From: Streptomyces fildesensis
GTDB lineage: Bacteria > Actinomycetota > Actinomycetes > Streptomycetales > Streptomycetaceae
Direction: 5' to 3'
Length of the DNA: 64,000 nt
Assembly (NCBI RefSeq): GCF_016107395.1
Contig: NZ_JAAIKO010000025.1
Span: forward strand, 1 to 64,000
Part shown: positions 22,134-31,500 of the stretch, one piece after another
Layout: each line of letters starts with the position of its first letter
Numbering within the stretch: the stretch's first letter is position 1
Made by a program: the position numbers and the translations under genes
Notes under the pieces: model-generated
What the model was told of the DNA's origin: nothing
Seen by the model: the letters and a program-made list of their open reading frames with translations, nothing else
Database searches by the model: none

Positions 22134-23933
22134 TTACAGCGCCGGGTAGGCGTTCTTCATGAGCTCCTGGAACTGGGCGGAGAACCACTTGCCCGCCAGC
22201 GGCGAGTCCGGCAGCGCACCGCTCATGCTGTTGCCGTTGCGACCGTTGCCGGTGTAGGTCGGGTCACACATCCGGTCGAATCCCTTGCCCTCGTCGTTCG
22301 GGATCGCCGAGCTGGCACCGTCGGACTCACCCGGCGGCTTCACCCACACATAGGCGTCGATCCCGGCTGCGGGAGCCGCGGTCGGCCGTGCGCCGATACC
22401 GGCACCGGACTGGTTGCACCAGTTGCCGAGGTGGATACGGCGGTCGAGTCGGCCGCCGTTGACGTATGTGTCCACGGAGGTCGTCGCACCCGGTCCGGTG
22501 GGCCGGGCCGCGCCGCCCCAGCCGTTGCGGGAGGTGTCGATCAGCATGCCGAGACCGGAGTTGAAGCCGGTCGTCACCAGGAGGCTGCGCAGCGCCTGGG
22601 CGTAGCTCTGCTCGTCGACGTACTGGTTCCAGTCCACCCACTTCGACTGGCGCACGGAGGTGCCGTTCACGCTGTCGGTGATCTTGAAGAACGGCTCGGT
22701 CGTCGCGCCGTAGTTGGCGGTGTTGACGATGAAGCCCGCCACGTCGTTGACGGTGGCGCCGCCCGTTGTCGCGGCCTTCAGGAACTCCTGGGCGGCCGGG
22801 CCCAGGTTGGTGTCCCAGCCCAGCCAGCCGTGGTGCCCGGCGTCGATGTAGTTGTAGACGTTCGAGTACGCGCCGAGCCTGTGCAGCGCGTAGCCGACGC
22901 CGGCCTCGTAGTTGCCGTTGGCCTTCATCGTCGCGCACGCCTCGGTCGAGCCGGCGGTGCCACCCGCGTTGGTGACCAGGTTGGGCAGCGAGTCCGGCTC
23001 GACGATCGTGACGATGCGCAGCGCGGCGTAGGCCGGGTCGGCGATGATCGCGGCGATCGGGTCGATGTACTCGGCCTTGTAGCGGGCGAGCTCGGTCGCG
23101 CCGAGTTCGCCGTTGGAGGCGAGCGCCGCGCAGTCACGGCCCGGCAGGTCGTAGATGACCAGCTCGATGGTGAGCGGCTGTCCCGCGGCCTGGGTGACCG
23201 CCTTGTTCAGGTGGGCGCGCAGGCCCATGCCGCCGTTCACGCCGTTGATCGCGGCGATCCGGTCGAGCCATACGGCGGTCGACGTGTTGGCGATACGGCT
23301 GCCGCCGGCCTCGGCCGCGGCCTTCGCGGACCACTCGGGGTTGACGTAGCCCTTGGCGCCGGCGTACGGGTTGTCGACCCGGGTGCCGGGCGGCGGGGTC
23401 GTCGGAGGCGTGGTCGGAGGCGTGGTGGGCGGAGTGGTCGGTGGCGTCGTGGGGGGCGTGGTCGGCGTGCCGCCGTTGCAGGCGACGCCGTTGAGCGTGA
23501 AGGCGGTGGGGCTCGCGTTCGTGCCGCTGTAGGAGCCGTTGAAGCCGAAGTTCGTGGAGCCGCCGGTCGCCAGGGTCCCGTTGTACGAGAGGTTCTTGGC
23601 GGTGACGGCGGCGGCGCTCTGCGCGATGTCCGCGTTCCAGCCCTGGGTGACCTTCTGGTTGCCGGCGAACGACCAGCCCAGCGTCCAAGAAGTGACCGCG
23701 GGACCGGTGTTGGTGAGGGTCACCTGGGTGGTGAAGCCGGTGTCCCACTGGTTCTGCACCGTATACGCGACCGTGCATCCGGCCGCCGCGTCCGTGGCGG
23801 CCGAGGCGTTGGTGGCGGTGAACGCGGCCGCGGTCCCGCCCGCGGTGGCGATGAGGAGACCTGCGGCCAGCACGGCCGTACGGCGGTGTCGTGGCGGTGG
23901 TAGCTGGCGTGGCTGTTGCGCTGCGGCTCTCAT
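22134..23933 (-). CDS. Secreted GH6 cellulase with CBM2, probable exo-cellobiohydrolase
   Basis: About 599 residues. A signal peptide (RHRRTAVLAAGLLIATAGGTAAA, cleavage likely after NASA) leads to a family 2 cellulose-binding module (about 48-150), then a Thr-Pro linker of repeated TTPP, then a GH6 domain of about 430 residues. GH6 signatures are visible: VEPDSLPNLVTN, DAGHHGWLGW and AYVWVKPPGESDG. The long catalytic domain fits processive cellobiohydrolases such as T. fusca Cel6B better than the ~300-residue endoglucanases. Its promoter carries a perfect CebR box, so induction by cello-oligosaccharides is expected. Confidence 0.92.
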   Translation of the reverse strand: MRAAAQQPRQLPPPRHRRTAVLAAGLLIATAGGTAAAFTATNASAATDAAAGCTVAYTVQNQWDTGFTTQVTLTNTGPAVTSWTLGWSFAGNQKVTQGWNADIAQSAAAVTAKNLSYNGTLATGGSTNFGFNGSYSGTNASPTAFTLNGVACNGGTPTTPPTTPPTTPPTTPPTTPPTTPPPGTRVDNPYAGAKGYVNPEWSAKAAAEAGGSRIANTSTAVWLDRIAAINGVNGGMGLRAHLNKAVTQAAGQPLTIELVIYDLPGRDCAALASNGELGATELARYKAEYIDPIAAIIADPAYAALRIVTIVEPDSLPNLVTNAGGTAGSTEACATMKANGNYEAGVGYALHRLGAYSNVYNYIDAGHHGWLGWDTNLGPAAQEFLKAATTGGATVNDVAGFIVNTANYGATTEPFFKITDSVNGTSVRQSKWVDWNQYVDEQSYAQALRSLLVTTGFNSGLGMLIDTSRNGWGGAARPTGPGATTSVDTYVNGGRLDRRIHLGNWCNQSGAGIGARPTAAPAAGIDAYVWVKPPGESDGASSAIPNDEGKGFDRMCDPTYTGNGRNGNSMSGALPDSPLAGKWFSAQFQELMKNAYPAL

Positions 23934-24022
23934 GTGCGGACTACCTCCGGAGTGGGGGTGAGCTTTCAAGTCGTCGAGGGAGGTGGTGCGTTGATGCCTG
24001 TTGCGGTTACACGCTCTTAACG

Positions 24023-24064
24023 TGGGAGCGCTCCCATAGTTGAGCGTTGACCAAGTCCTGTCAA
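24023..24064 (-). promoter_or_regulatory. Cellulase promoter with perfect CebR operator
   Basis: On the minus strand TTGACA (24064-24059), a 17-bp spacer and AACTAT (24041-24036) form a good sigma-70-type promoter. It is immediately followed by TGGGAGCGCTCCCA (24036-24023), the exact 14-bp palindrome established for CebR/CelR in cellulolytic actinomycetes. The operator overlaps the -10 edge, explaining repression until cellobiose or cellotriose is present. Confidence 0.9.
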
Positions 24065-24107
24065 CGCTTCGAACAGAACCGCCGTCAGCCGGAACCCCGG
24101 CCCGCCG

Positions 24108-25763
24108 CTACGCGGTCGCCGCTGCCGCCGCCCGGCCCGCCGTGCGCCCGGAGAAGATGCAGCCCCCGAGGAACGTCCCCTCCAGCGAGCGGTAGCCGTG
24201 CATGCCCCCGCCGCCGAATCCGGCCGCCTCGCCCGCCGCGTACAGCCCGCCGAACGGTTCCCCGCCCGCCCGCAGCACCCGTCCGTCGAGGTCGGTCTCC
24301 AGTCCGCCGAGCGACTTGCGCGTCAGGATGTTCAGCCGGACGGCGATCAGCGGGCCCGCCTTCGGGTCCAGGATCCGGTGCGGCGACGCCGTGCGGATCA
24401 GCTTGTCGCCGAGGTAGTTGCGCGCTCCGCGCATCGCCATGACCTGAAGGTCCTTGGTGAACGTGTTGGCGATCTCCCGGTCCCGCGCCTCGATCTCGCG
24501 GCGCAGCGCGGTCTCGTCGATCAGCGCGTCCTTGGTGATCGCGTTCATCCCGCGGACCAGCGCCGGCAGATCGTTCTCGACCACGAAGTCGGGACCGTGC
24601 TTCTTGAAGGCCTCGACGGGTCCGGTCGCGCCCGGCAGCGCGCGCTTGAGGACCTCGCGCACGCTCTTGCCCGTCAGGTCCGGGTTCTGCTCGGATCCCG
24701 AGAGCGCGAACTCCTTCTCGATGATCTTCTGGGTGAGGACGAACCACGTGTAGTCGTAGCCCGTCGTCATGATGTGCTCCAGCGTCCCCAAAGTGTCGAA
24801 CCCGGGGAACAGCGGCACCGGCAGCCGCTCGCCGCGCGCGTTCAGCCACAGCGACGACGGGCCCGGCAGGATCCGGATGCCGTGCCGCGCCCAGATCGGG
24901 TCCCAGTTCTCGATGCCCTCGGTGTAGTGCCACATCCGGTCGCCGTTGATCAGGTTCGCGCCTGCGGCACCGGCCGTGCCGAGCATCAGGCCGTCCACGT
25001 GCGCCGGGACGCCGGACAGCAGCTTCTCGGGGGGCGTGCCGAGCCGGGCGGGCCAGCTCTTCCGGACGAGGTCGTGGTTGCCGCCGATGCCTCCGGAGGT
25101 GACGATGACGGCCTGCGCCGTCAGGGTGAACGCCTCGAGCACCTCGCGCGAACTGGCCTCACCGCGCTGGGCGCCGTCGGCGACCAGGATCTCGCCGGTC
25201 ACACCGTCCACCGTGCCGTCGGTCGTGTTCAGCCCGGTCACCCGGTGCCGGAACCGCAGTTCGACGCGGCCCCGCGCGACCGCTTCGCGCACCTGGCGGA
25301 CGAACGGCTCGATGATGCCGGGGCCGGTGCCCCAGGTGATGTGGAAGCGCGGCACCGAGTTGCCGGGGCCGGTCGCCAGGAAGCCGCCGCGTTCGGCCCA
25401 GCCCACCACCGGGAAGAACCGCACGCCGCGCTCGTGCAGCCAGGCGCGCTTCTCACCCGCGGCGAAGTCCACGTACGCCTCGGCCCACTTGCGCGGCCAG
25501 TGGTCCTCCGGGCGGTCGAAGCCCGCCGTGCCCATCCAGTCCTGGAGGGCCAGCTCCGGGCTGTCCTTGATGCGCATCCGGCGCTGCTCCGGCGAGTCGA
25601 CCAGGAACAGCCCGCCGAACGACCAGAACGCCTGGCCGCCGAGCGACGCCTCGGGTTCCTGGTCCACCAGGATCACCTTGCGGCCGGCGGCGGCCAGCTC
25701 CGCTGTCGCCACCAGCCCGGAGAGCCCTGCTCCTACGACGATGACGTCCGCGTCCATTGCCAT
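24108..25763 (-). CDS. FAD-binding dehydrogenase, KsdD/fumarate-reductase flavoprotein family
   Basis: 551 residues. The N-terminal dinucleotide fold starts DVIVVGAGLSGLVATAELAAAGRKVILVDQE. The C-terminus FGGLYAAGEAAGFGGGGMHGYRSLEGTFLGGCIFSGRTAG closes the FAD site. Between them is the large substrate domain of the 3-ketosteroid dehydrogenase/FRD family. The substrate cannot be read from sequence. No partner genes are adjacent, so it is probably monocistronic. In-frame ATGs at 25763 and 25757 are both possible. Confidence 0.85.
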   Translation of the reverse strand: MAMDADVIVVGAGLSGLVATAELAAAGRKVILVDQEPEASLGGQAFWSFGGLFLVDSPEQRRMRIKDSPELALQDWMGTAGFDRPEDHWPRKWAEAYVDFAAGEKRAWLHERGVRFFPVVGWAERGGFLATGPGNSVPRFHITWGTGPGIIEPFVRQVREAVARGRVELRFRHRVTGLNTTDGTVDGVTGEILVADGAQRGEASSREVLEAFTLTAQAVIVTSGGIGGNHDLVRKSWPARLGTPPEKLLSGVPAHVDGLMLGTAGAAGANLINGDRMWHYTEGIENWDPIWARHGIRILPGPSSLWLNARGERLPVPLFPGFDTLGTLEHIMTTGYDYTWFVLTQKIIEKEFALSGSEQNPDLTGKSVREVLKRALPGATGPVEAFKKHGPDFVVENDLPALVRGMNAITKDALIDETALRREIEARDREIANTFTKDLQVMAMRGARNYLGDKLIRTASPHRILDPKAGPLIAVRLNILTRKSLGGLETDLDGRVLRAGGEPFGGLYAAGEAAGFGGGGMHGYRSLEGTFLGGCIFSGRTAGRAAAAATA

Positions 25764-25798
25764 GGCGGTGCCCTCCGGGTTCGACGGTTGGGGGCACG

Positions 25799-26593
25799 TT
25801 ACCTCGCGGTAGGGGCCGTCACCGAGCGGGGGTTGAAGCCGAAGGGGAGTTCGAGCCGGTGCGCCCGCATCAGGTCCTCGTCGCAGAGGAGTTCCTGGGT
25901 ACGGCCGTCGGCGGTGATGACGCCGTCGCTGAGGACGACCGCGCGGGGGCAGAGCTCCAGGGCGTACGGAAGGTCGTGGGTGACCATCAGGACGGTGACG
26001 TCCAGCGAGCGGAGGATGTCGGCCAGCTCGCGGCGGGACGCGGGGTCGAGATTGGACGAGGGCTCGTCCAGGACCAGGATCTCCGGCCGCATCGCGAGCA
26101 CCGTGGCCACGGCGACCCGGCGGCGCTGTCCGAAGGACAGGTGGTGCGGCGGGCGGGCCGCGAAGTCGGCCATCCCGACCTGGTCGAGGGCGGTCATGAC
26201 GCGCGCTTCCAGCTCCGGGCCGCGCAGCCCCCCGGCGGCGGGCCCGAAGGCGACGTCCTCGCGGACGGTCGGCATGAAGAGCTGGTCGTCGGGGTCCTGG
26301 AAGACGATGCCGACCCGGCGGCGGATCTCGGCGAGGTGCTTCTTGCCGACGGGCAGCCCGCCGACGGTGACCGTGCCGGCGCCGCCGGTGAGGATCCCGT
26401 TGAGGTGTAGGACCAGGGTGGTCTTGCCCGCGCCGTTGGGCCCGAGCAGCGCCACCCGCTCACCGCGGGCGACGCTCAGGTCGACGCCGAAGAGGGCCTG
26501 GTGACCGTCGGGATAGGCGAAGGCGAGGCCGCGGACGTCCAGCGAGGGCGGCATCGGGCCCGCGGCCGGGTCACGGGTCGGTTCGGTGGTCAT
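25799..26593 (-). CDS. cbiO: ECF-type metal transporter ATPase
   Basis: 264 residues with a full ABC ATPase: Walker A LLGPNGAGKTT, Q-loop VFQDPDDQLF, signature LSFGQRRRVAVA, Walker B EILVLDEPSS, H-loop MVTHDLP. It powers the Cbi-type energy-coupling-factor importer of Co2+ or Ni2+. Its ATG overlaps the cbiQ stop (ATGA). Operon order M-Q-O is complete. Confidence 0.92.
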   Translation of the reverse strand: MTTEPTRDPAAGPMPPSLDVRGLAFAYPDGHQALFGVDLSVARGERVALLGPNGAGKTTLVLHLNGILTGGAGTVTVGGLPVGKKHLAEIRRRVGIVFQDPDDQLFMPTVREDVAFGPAAGGLRGPELEARVMTALDQVGMADFAARPPHHLSFGQRRRVAVATVLAMRPEILVLDEPSSNLDPASRRELADILRSLDVTVLMVTHDLPYALELCPRAVVLSDGVITADGRTQELLCDEDLMRAHRLELPFGFNPRSVTAPTAR

Positions 26594-27354
26594 CTCAGCG
26601 TCCATCCTGTCAGGCAGACGGCCAGGGCCAGTACGGGGAGTACGGCGGCGTGCGACCACTGGGCGCGGGTGGCGGTGACGTCGTCGATGACGGGCATCGT
26701 GCCGGTGTAGCCGCGGCTGACCATCGCCAGGTGGACGCGTTCACCGCGTTCGTAGGAGCGGATGAACAGCGCGCCCGCGGACTTCGCGAGGACCGGCCAG
26801 TGCCGGACGCCGCGGGCCTGGAAGCCGCGCGACTCCCGGGCGATCCGCATCCGCCGCATCTCGTCGGTGATGACATCGCCGTAGCGGATCATGAAGGAAG
26901 CGATCTGGACGAGGAGCGGCGGCATCCGCAGCCGCTGGAGGCCGAGCAGCAGCTCGCGCAGCTCGGTGGTGGCGGCGAGCAGCACGGACGCGGCGACGCC
27001 GAGGGTGCCCTTGGCCAGTACGTTCCAGGCGCCCCACAGGCCGTTCTCGCTCAGCGACATCCCGAGGACGTGGACCTGCGGGCCGGTCGCGACGAACGGC
27101 AGCAGGACGGCGAAGGCCACGAACGGCACCTCGATGACGAGCCTGCGGAGCAGGAACGCGATCGGGACGCGGGCACGGAACGCGACGGCCACGAGCAGGA
27201 CCGCGTACAGGCCGAAGGCCCACATCGCCTCGCGCGGGGTGGAGACCACGACGAGGACGAAGCCGAAGACGGCCGCGATCTTGCAGTGCGGGGGCATCCC
27301 GTGCACGGGCGAGTGCCCGTGCCGGTAGAGCCGGTGCGCGTGTCCCGCGCCCAT
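26590..27354 (-). CDS. cbiQ: ECF-type metal transporter transmembrane subunit
   Basis: 254 residues, about five membrane helices. The coupling helices include RESRGFQARGVRHWP, matching the conserved ARG signature of ECF T subunits, and RGYTG near the end. Two bases after cbiM and overlapping cbiO, so translated as one unit. Confidence 0.9.
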   Translation of the reverse strand: MGAGHAHRLYRHGHSPVHGMPPHCKIAAVFGFVLVVVSTPREAMWAFGLYAVLLVAVAFRARVPIAFLLRRLVIEVPFVAFAVLLPFVATGPQVHVLGMSLSENGLWGAWNVLAKGTLGVAASVLLAATTELRELLLGLQRLRMPPLLVQIASFMIRYGDVITDEMRRMRIARESRGFQARGVRHWPVLAKSAGALFIRSYERGERVHLAMVSRGYTGTMPVIDDVTATRAQWSHAAVLPVLALAVCLTGWTLR

Positions 27355-27356
27355 CG

Positions 27357-28457
27357 TCAGGCCCCCTGGCCCTGGATCGGGTGGACGGTGTGCCTGCGGC
27401 GGCGCCGTACGACGATGAAGACGCCGGAGCCGACGGTCAGGGTCGCGCCGACGCCGATGACCCCGGCGAGGCCGCCCGACAGCCGGGCGTCGCCGACGTC
27501 CTTGACGCTGTAGCCCGCGAGCGGGGAGTCGTCGTTCGCGTGCGGCTTGGCCTTCTCGTCGATGCCCTTGTCGTGGGCGACCTTCTCCAGGCCGTCGGGG
27601 CTGGCGGAGGCGTAGTAGCTGACGCCGCCCGCGAGGGCGAGTGCCGCGATCAGGCCCGCGATCCAGACCGGCCGGTTGGAGCGGCCGGCGGGGGCCGGGG
27701 AGGTCACGACGGCCGCGGGCGCCGGGGTGGCCACGGTCACGGCCGCCGGACGGGCCTCGCCCGGCACCAGCGGGGCGCCAGTCGGCGTGGTGCGCAGCTC
27801 CAGCGGCTTGCTCAGCCCCCGGGCCCCGTAGACCAGGTCGGGGCGGACGGCGACGACCGCGCCGACGGTGGCGGCGGTGATCGCGGCCTCGCCGATGCCG
27901 ATCAGCACATGGACGCCGACCATCGCGGTGGCGACCTTGCCGATCGGCACGTCGGTGGTGCCGCCGAGCCAGTAGATCGTGGTGAACGCGACGGCGGCGG
28001 CCGGCACCGAGACGACCGCGGCGGCGAACGAGGCGACGGTGATGGAGGCCCGGCTGCGCGGCAGCACCTTCACCAGTCCGCGGAAGATCGCGTAGGCGAC
28101 GACGGTCGTCACGATCGCCATGTCGGTGATGTTGGTGCCGAGCGCGGTGAGCCCGCCGTCCGCGAACAGGACGCCCTGCATCAGCAGGACCACGGACACG
28201 CACAGGACCCCCGTGAAGGGGCCGACGAGTATCGCCGCGAGCGCGCCGCCCAGCAGATGGCCGCTGGTGCCGGCGGCCACCGGGAAGTTCAGCATCTGCA
28301 CGGCGAAGATGAAGGCGGCCACCAGGCCGGCGAGCGGCGCGGTGCGCTCGTCCAGCTCGCGGCGGGCGCCCCGCAGGCTGATCGCGACGGCCGCGACGGC
28401 CACGACACCGGTCGCCGCCGACACCGGGGTGTCGATGAATCCGTCGGGTACGTGCAT
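27357..28457 (-). CDS. cbiM: ECF metal transporter substrate-binding subunit, CbiM-CbiN fusion
   Basis: 366 residues. The N-terminus MHVPDGFIDTPVS supplies the conserved metal-binding His2 of CbiM. Six or seven membrane helices follow, with the family motif MLNFPVAAGTSGHLLGG. After a Pro/Ala linker, the C-terminal part (WIAGLIAALALAGGVSYYASASPDGLEKVA ... plus a final helix) is the CbiN/PDGLE module, here fused. Whether the metal is nickel or cobalt is not fixed by sequence, but the Nur-like site upstream favours nickel control. Confidence 0.92.
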   Translation of the reverse strand: MHVPDGFIDTPVSAATGVVAVAAVAISLRGARRELDERTAPLAGLVAAFIFAVQMLNFPVAAGTSGHLLGGALAAILVGPFTGVLCVSVVLLMQGVLFADGGLTALGTNITDMAIVTTVVAYAIFRGLVKVLPRSRASITVASFAAAVVSVPAAAVAFTTIYWLGGTTDVPIGKVATAMVGVHVLIGIGEAAITAATVGAVVAVRPDLVYGARGLSKPLELRTTPTGAPLVPGEARPAAVTVATPAPAAVVTSPAPAGRSNRPVWIAGLIAALALAGGVSYYASASPDGLEKVAHDKGIDEKAKPHANDDSPLAGYSVKDVGDARLSGGLAGVIGVGATLTVGSGVFIVVRRRRRHTVHPIQGQGA

Positions 28458-28507
28458 GGGGGTCCCCTCGAGTACTGCCTGGTCAACCGTTCGATGATAG
28501 TGGCTAC

Positions 28508-28524
28508 CTGCAATCGATGTGCAA
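28508..28524 (-). promoter_or_regulatory. Nur-box-like site upstream of cbiMQO
   Basis: CTGCAATCGATGTGCAA fits the Streptomyces Nur consensus tTGCaa-N5-ttGCAA at all upper-case positions, deviating only at two weak ones. It starts 51 nt upstream of the cbiM ATG. On the minus strand its TTGCAC can double as a -35 hexamer with ACTATC 17 bp on, so bound Nur would block transcription when nickel is plentiful. Confidence 0.7.
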
Positions 28525-28593
28525 GAGCGCTTCTGGTGCATCGGGAGCGCGTACGAGTTGCCCGCGCCCCCCATGCCCAGAACCATGGGGTAG

Positions 28594-31500
28594 GTGAGCG
28601 ATGGCGCGTATCTCCGGTATCCGCATATTCATGGCGAACTGCTGTGCTTCGTCGCCGAGGACGATGTCTGGGTCGCACCGCTGGGGCGGCCGGGTGGCGT
28701 TCCCGGCCGGGCCTGGCGGGTCACGGCCGACCGCACGAGGGTCGGCTCGCCACGCTTCTCGCCGGACGGCTCCGCCATCGCCTTCACCTCGTGGCGCAGT
28801 CTGGACCCGGAGATCCACCTCGCCCCGGTGGACGGCGGCCCGGCCCGCCGGCTGACGTACTGGGGCAGCTTCGACACCCGGGTGTGCTCCTGGACGCCCG
28901 ACGGGCAGGTCCTCGCGGTCTCCTCGCACGGCCAGCCGTTCTCGTACTTCTCCTGGGCCCACAGCGTGCCGACCGACGGCGGTCCCGGCGGCCGGCTGCC
29001 GTGGGGCCCGGTCTCGGACATCGCGGTGAGCGACGTCGCCGGGGAGCGCCACACGCTGCTGCTGAGCGGCACCCCGCCGCACGAGCCGCACGCCTGGAAG
29101 CGGTACCGGGGCGGGGCGACGGGGCGGCTGTGGCTGCACGGCGAGCGGCTGGTGCCGACGATCGACGGGCATCTGAACTCGCCGATGTTCGTGGGCGACC
29201 GTATTTGCTTCCTCTCCGACCACGAAGGCGTCGGCAATCTCTACTCGTGCGCTCCGGACGGTACGGACCTGCGCCGCCATACCGACCACGCGGACTTCTA
29301 CGCCCGCAGCGCCTCGACCGACGGGGAGCGGGTCGTCTACCAGTGCGCGGGCGAGCTGTGGATCGTCGACGACCTCTCCCCCGGCGCCCGGCCCCGCAAA
29401 CTGGACGTCCGGCTGGGCGGCCCGCGCGCCGGCCGGCGGCCCTACCAGGTGCCGGCCGCGTCCAACCTGGACGGCCTGGCCTGCGACCGGACCGGTCGCG
29501 CCAGCGCGGTCTGCGTCCGCGGCAGCCTGTACTGGCTGACCCACCGCGACGGCCCGGCCCGCACCATCGCCGACGAGCCGGGCGCGCGCGTCCGGCTGCC
29601 CGAGATGCTCGGGGACACCGGCCGGATCGCCTTCGTCACGGACGCGGAGGGCGAGGACAGCATCGAGATCGCCCATCTGCCGGGCCGGGCCAGCCGTCCG
29701 GCGGTCCGCGCGGCGCTGGAGGGCCTCGACGAGGACGACGACGGCAACGCCCTGGACCAGGACGACGAGGCCGGGGAGACCGCCACTCCCCTGGACACCC
29801 CCGCGGTCTCCACCGGCACCGCCGGCCGCGCCGCCGTGACCGGCACCGGGCCCCGGCTCGGCGTCGGCGAGCTGGGCCGCGTACTGGAGCTGGTCTCGTC
29901 CCCGGACGGCCGCACCCTCGCCGTCGCCGCGAACGACGGGCGGCTGCTGCTCGTCGCCACCGGCGAGGGGGGCGATGCGGGCGGAAACGGCGACGAGGAC
30001 GACGGAGACGGAGACGGCTTCGCGACCGACCCCGACCACGCGAGCAGCTCGTCCGGGACCGTGGCCGAGCTGATCAGGTCCACGAACGGCCCCGTGCGCG
30101 ACCTCGCGTTCTCCCCCGACTCGGCCTGGCTGACCTGGTCGCACCCCGGGATCGGCCGGTCGCTGCGCTCGGTGAAGATCGCCAGACTCGCGGACCGCAC
30201 GATCATCGACGTGACGAACGGCCGCTTCGAGGACGAGCAGCCGGTCTTCACCCTCGACGGCCGCTATCTGGCGTTCCTGTCGTGGCGCGGCTTCGACCCG
30301 GTCTACGACGTGCACACCGGCGATCTGTCGTTCCCGCTCGGCTGCCGCCCCTACCTCGTACCGCTGAACTCCGCGACGCCGTCACCGTTCGCGCTGCCCG
30401 TCGACGGCCGGCCGATCGGCGGCGGCCTGGACCCGGCGGAGAGCGGCGGGGACGGTCCGGTGGTGGTCGAGACGGAGGGGCTGGCGAGCCGTGTCACGCC
30501 GTTCCCGGTCCCGGCGTCCAAGTACTCGGCGCTGGAGCCGGTGCACGACGGCCTGGTGTGGCTGCGCTGGCCGATCTCCGGCGCGCTCGGCGAGACGTTC
30601 ACCAACCCGACGGACCCGTCCGCGCGTCCGACCCTGGAGTACTTCAACCTGGGCAAGTCCAAGCGGACCGAGCTGGTCCACCACATGGACTGGTACGCGG
30701 TCAGCGGGGACGGCAAGCGGCTGGCGGTCTTCGACGAGGGCGATCTGGCCGTCCTGCCGGCCACCGAGCGCGGCGACGACGACTCGACGGTCTACGTCGA
30801 CATGCGGCGGATCCTGCACGAGGTCGACCCGCCCTCGGAATGGCAGCAGTCCTACGCCGAGGCCGGCCGGCTCATCCGGGACTACTTCTGGGCCCCCGAC
30901 ATGTGCGGCATCGACTGGCCCGCGATCCTGGACCAGTACCGTCCGCTGGTCGAACGGGTCGCCACCCCCGACGAGTTCGCCGATCTGCTGCGCGAGGTCC
31001 TCGGCGAACTGGGCACCTCGCACGCGTACGTCAGCCCCGCCCGCCGCAACGAGGGCCCGGCGCACTACCAGCGGCCGATCGGGCTGCTCGGCGCCAACTT
31101 CCAGCACAACAAGGACGGTACGTGGACGGTGGTGCGGATCCTGCCCGGTGAGTCCTCGGACTCCAAGGCCCGCTCCCCGCTGGCCGGCACCGGAATCCGC
31201 GAGGGCGCGGTGCTCACCCATATCGACGGGCGCCCCGTCGACCCGTGCGCGGGACCGTATCCGCTGCTCGCGGGCGCGGGCGGCACGACCGTGGAGCTGA
31301 CGTTCACCCCGCCCGGCGAGGGGCATCCGCGCCGGGTCGCCGTCGTCCCGCTGATCGACGAACGGCCGCTGCGCTACCAGGACTGGGTCGCCAAACGGCG
31401 GGCCGTCGTACGGAATCTGAGCGGCGGCCGGTGCGGCTATCTGCACATCCCCGACATGGGCGGCTCCGGCTGGGCGCAGTTCAACCGCGATCTGCGGATG

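Noticed and set aside
23401..23460. Short GGCGTGGTCGGAGG-like tandem repeats as a possible CRISPR or satellite
   Set aside because: They encode the Thr-Pro linker of the cellulase; no spacers.
28458..28593. Cobalamin riboswitch upstream of cbiM
   Set aside because: The gap is only about 136 bp and shared with a divergent gene; no B12-box-like sequence is visible. The Nur-like site explains it better.
27381..31151. 1,256-residue rightward frame across cbiM and the tricorn gene
   Set aside because: Crosses two well-supported genes on opposite strands and has shadow-type composition.
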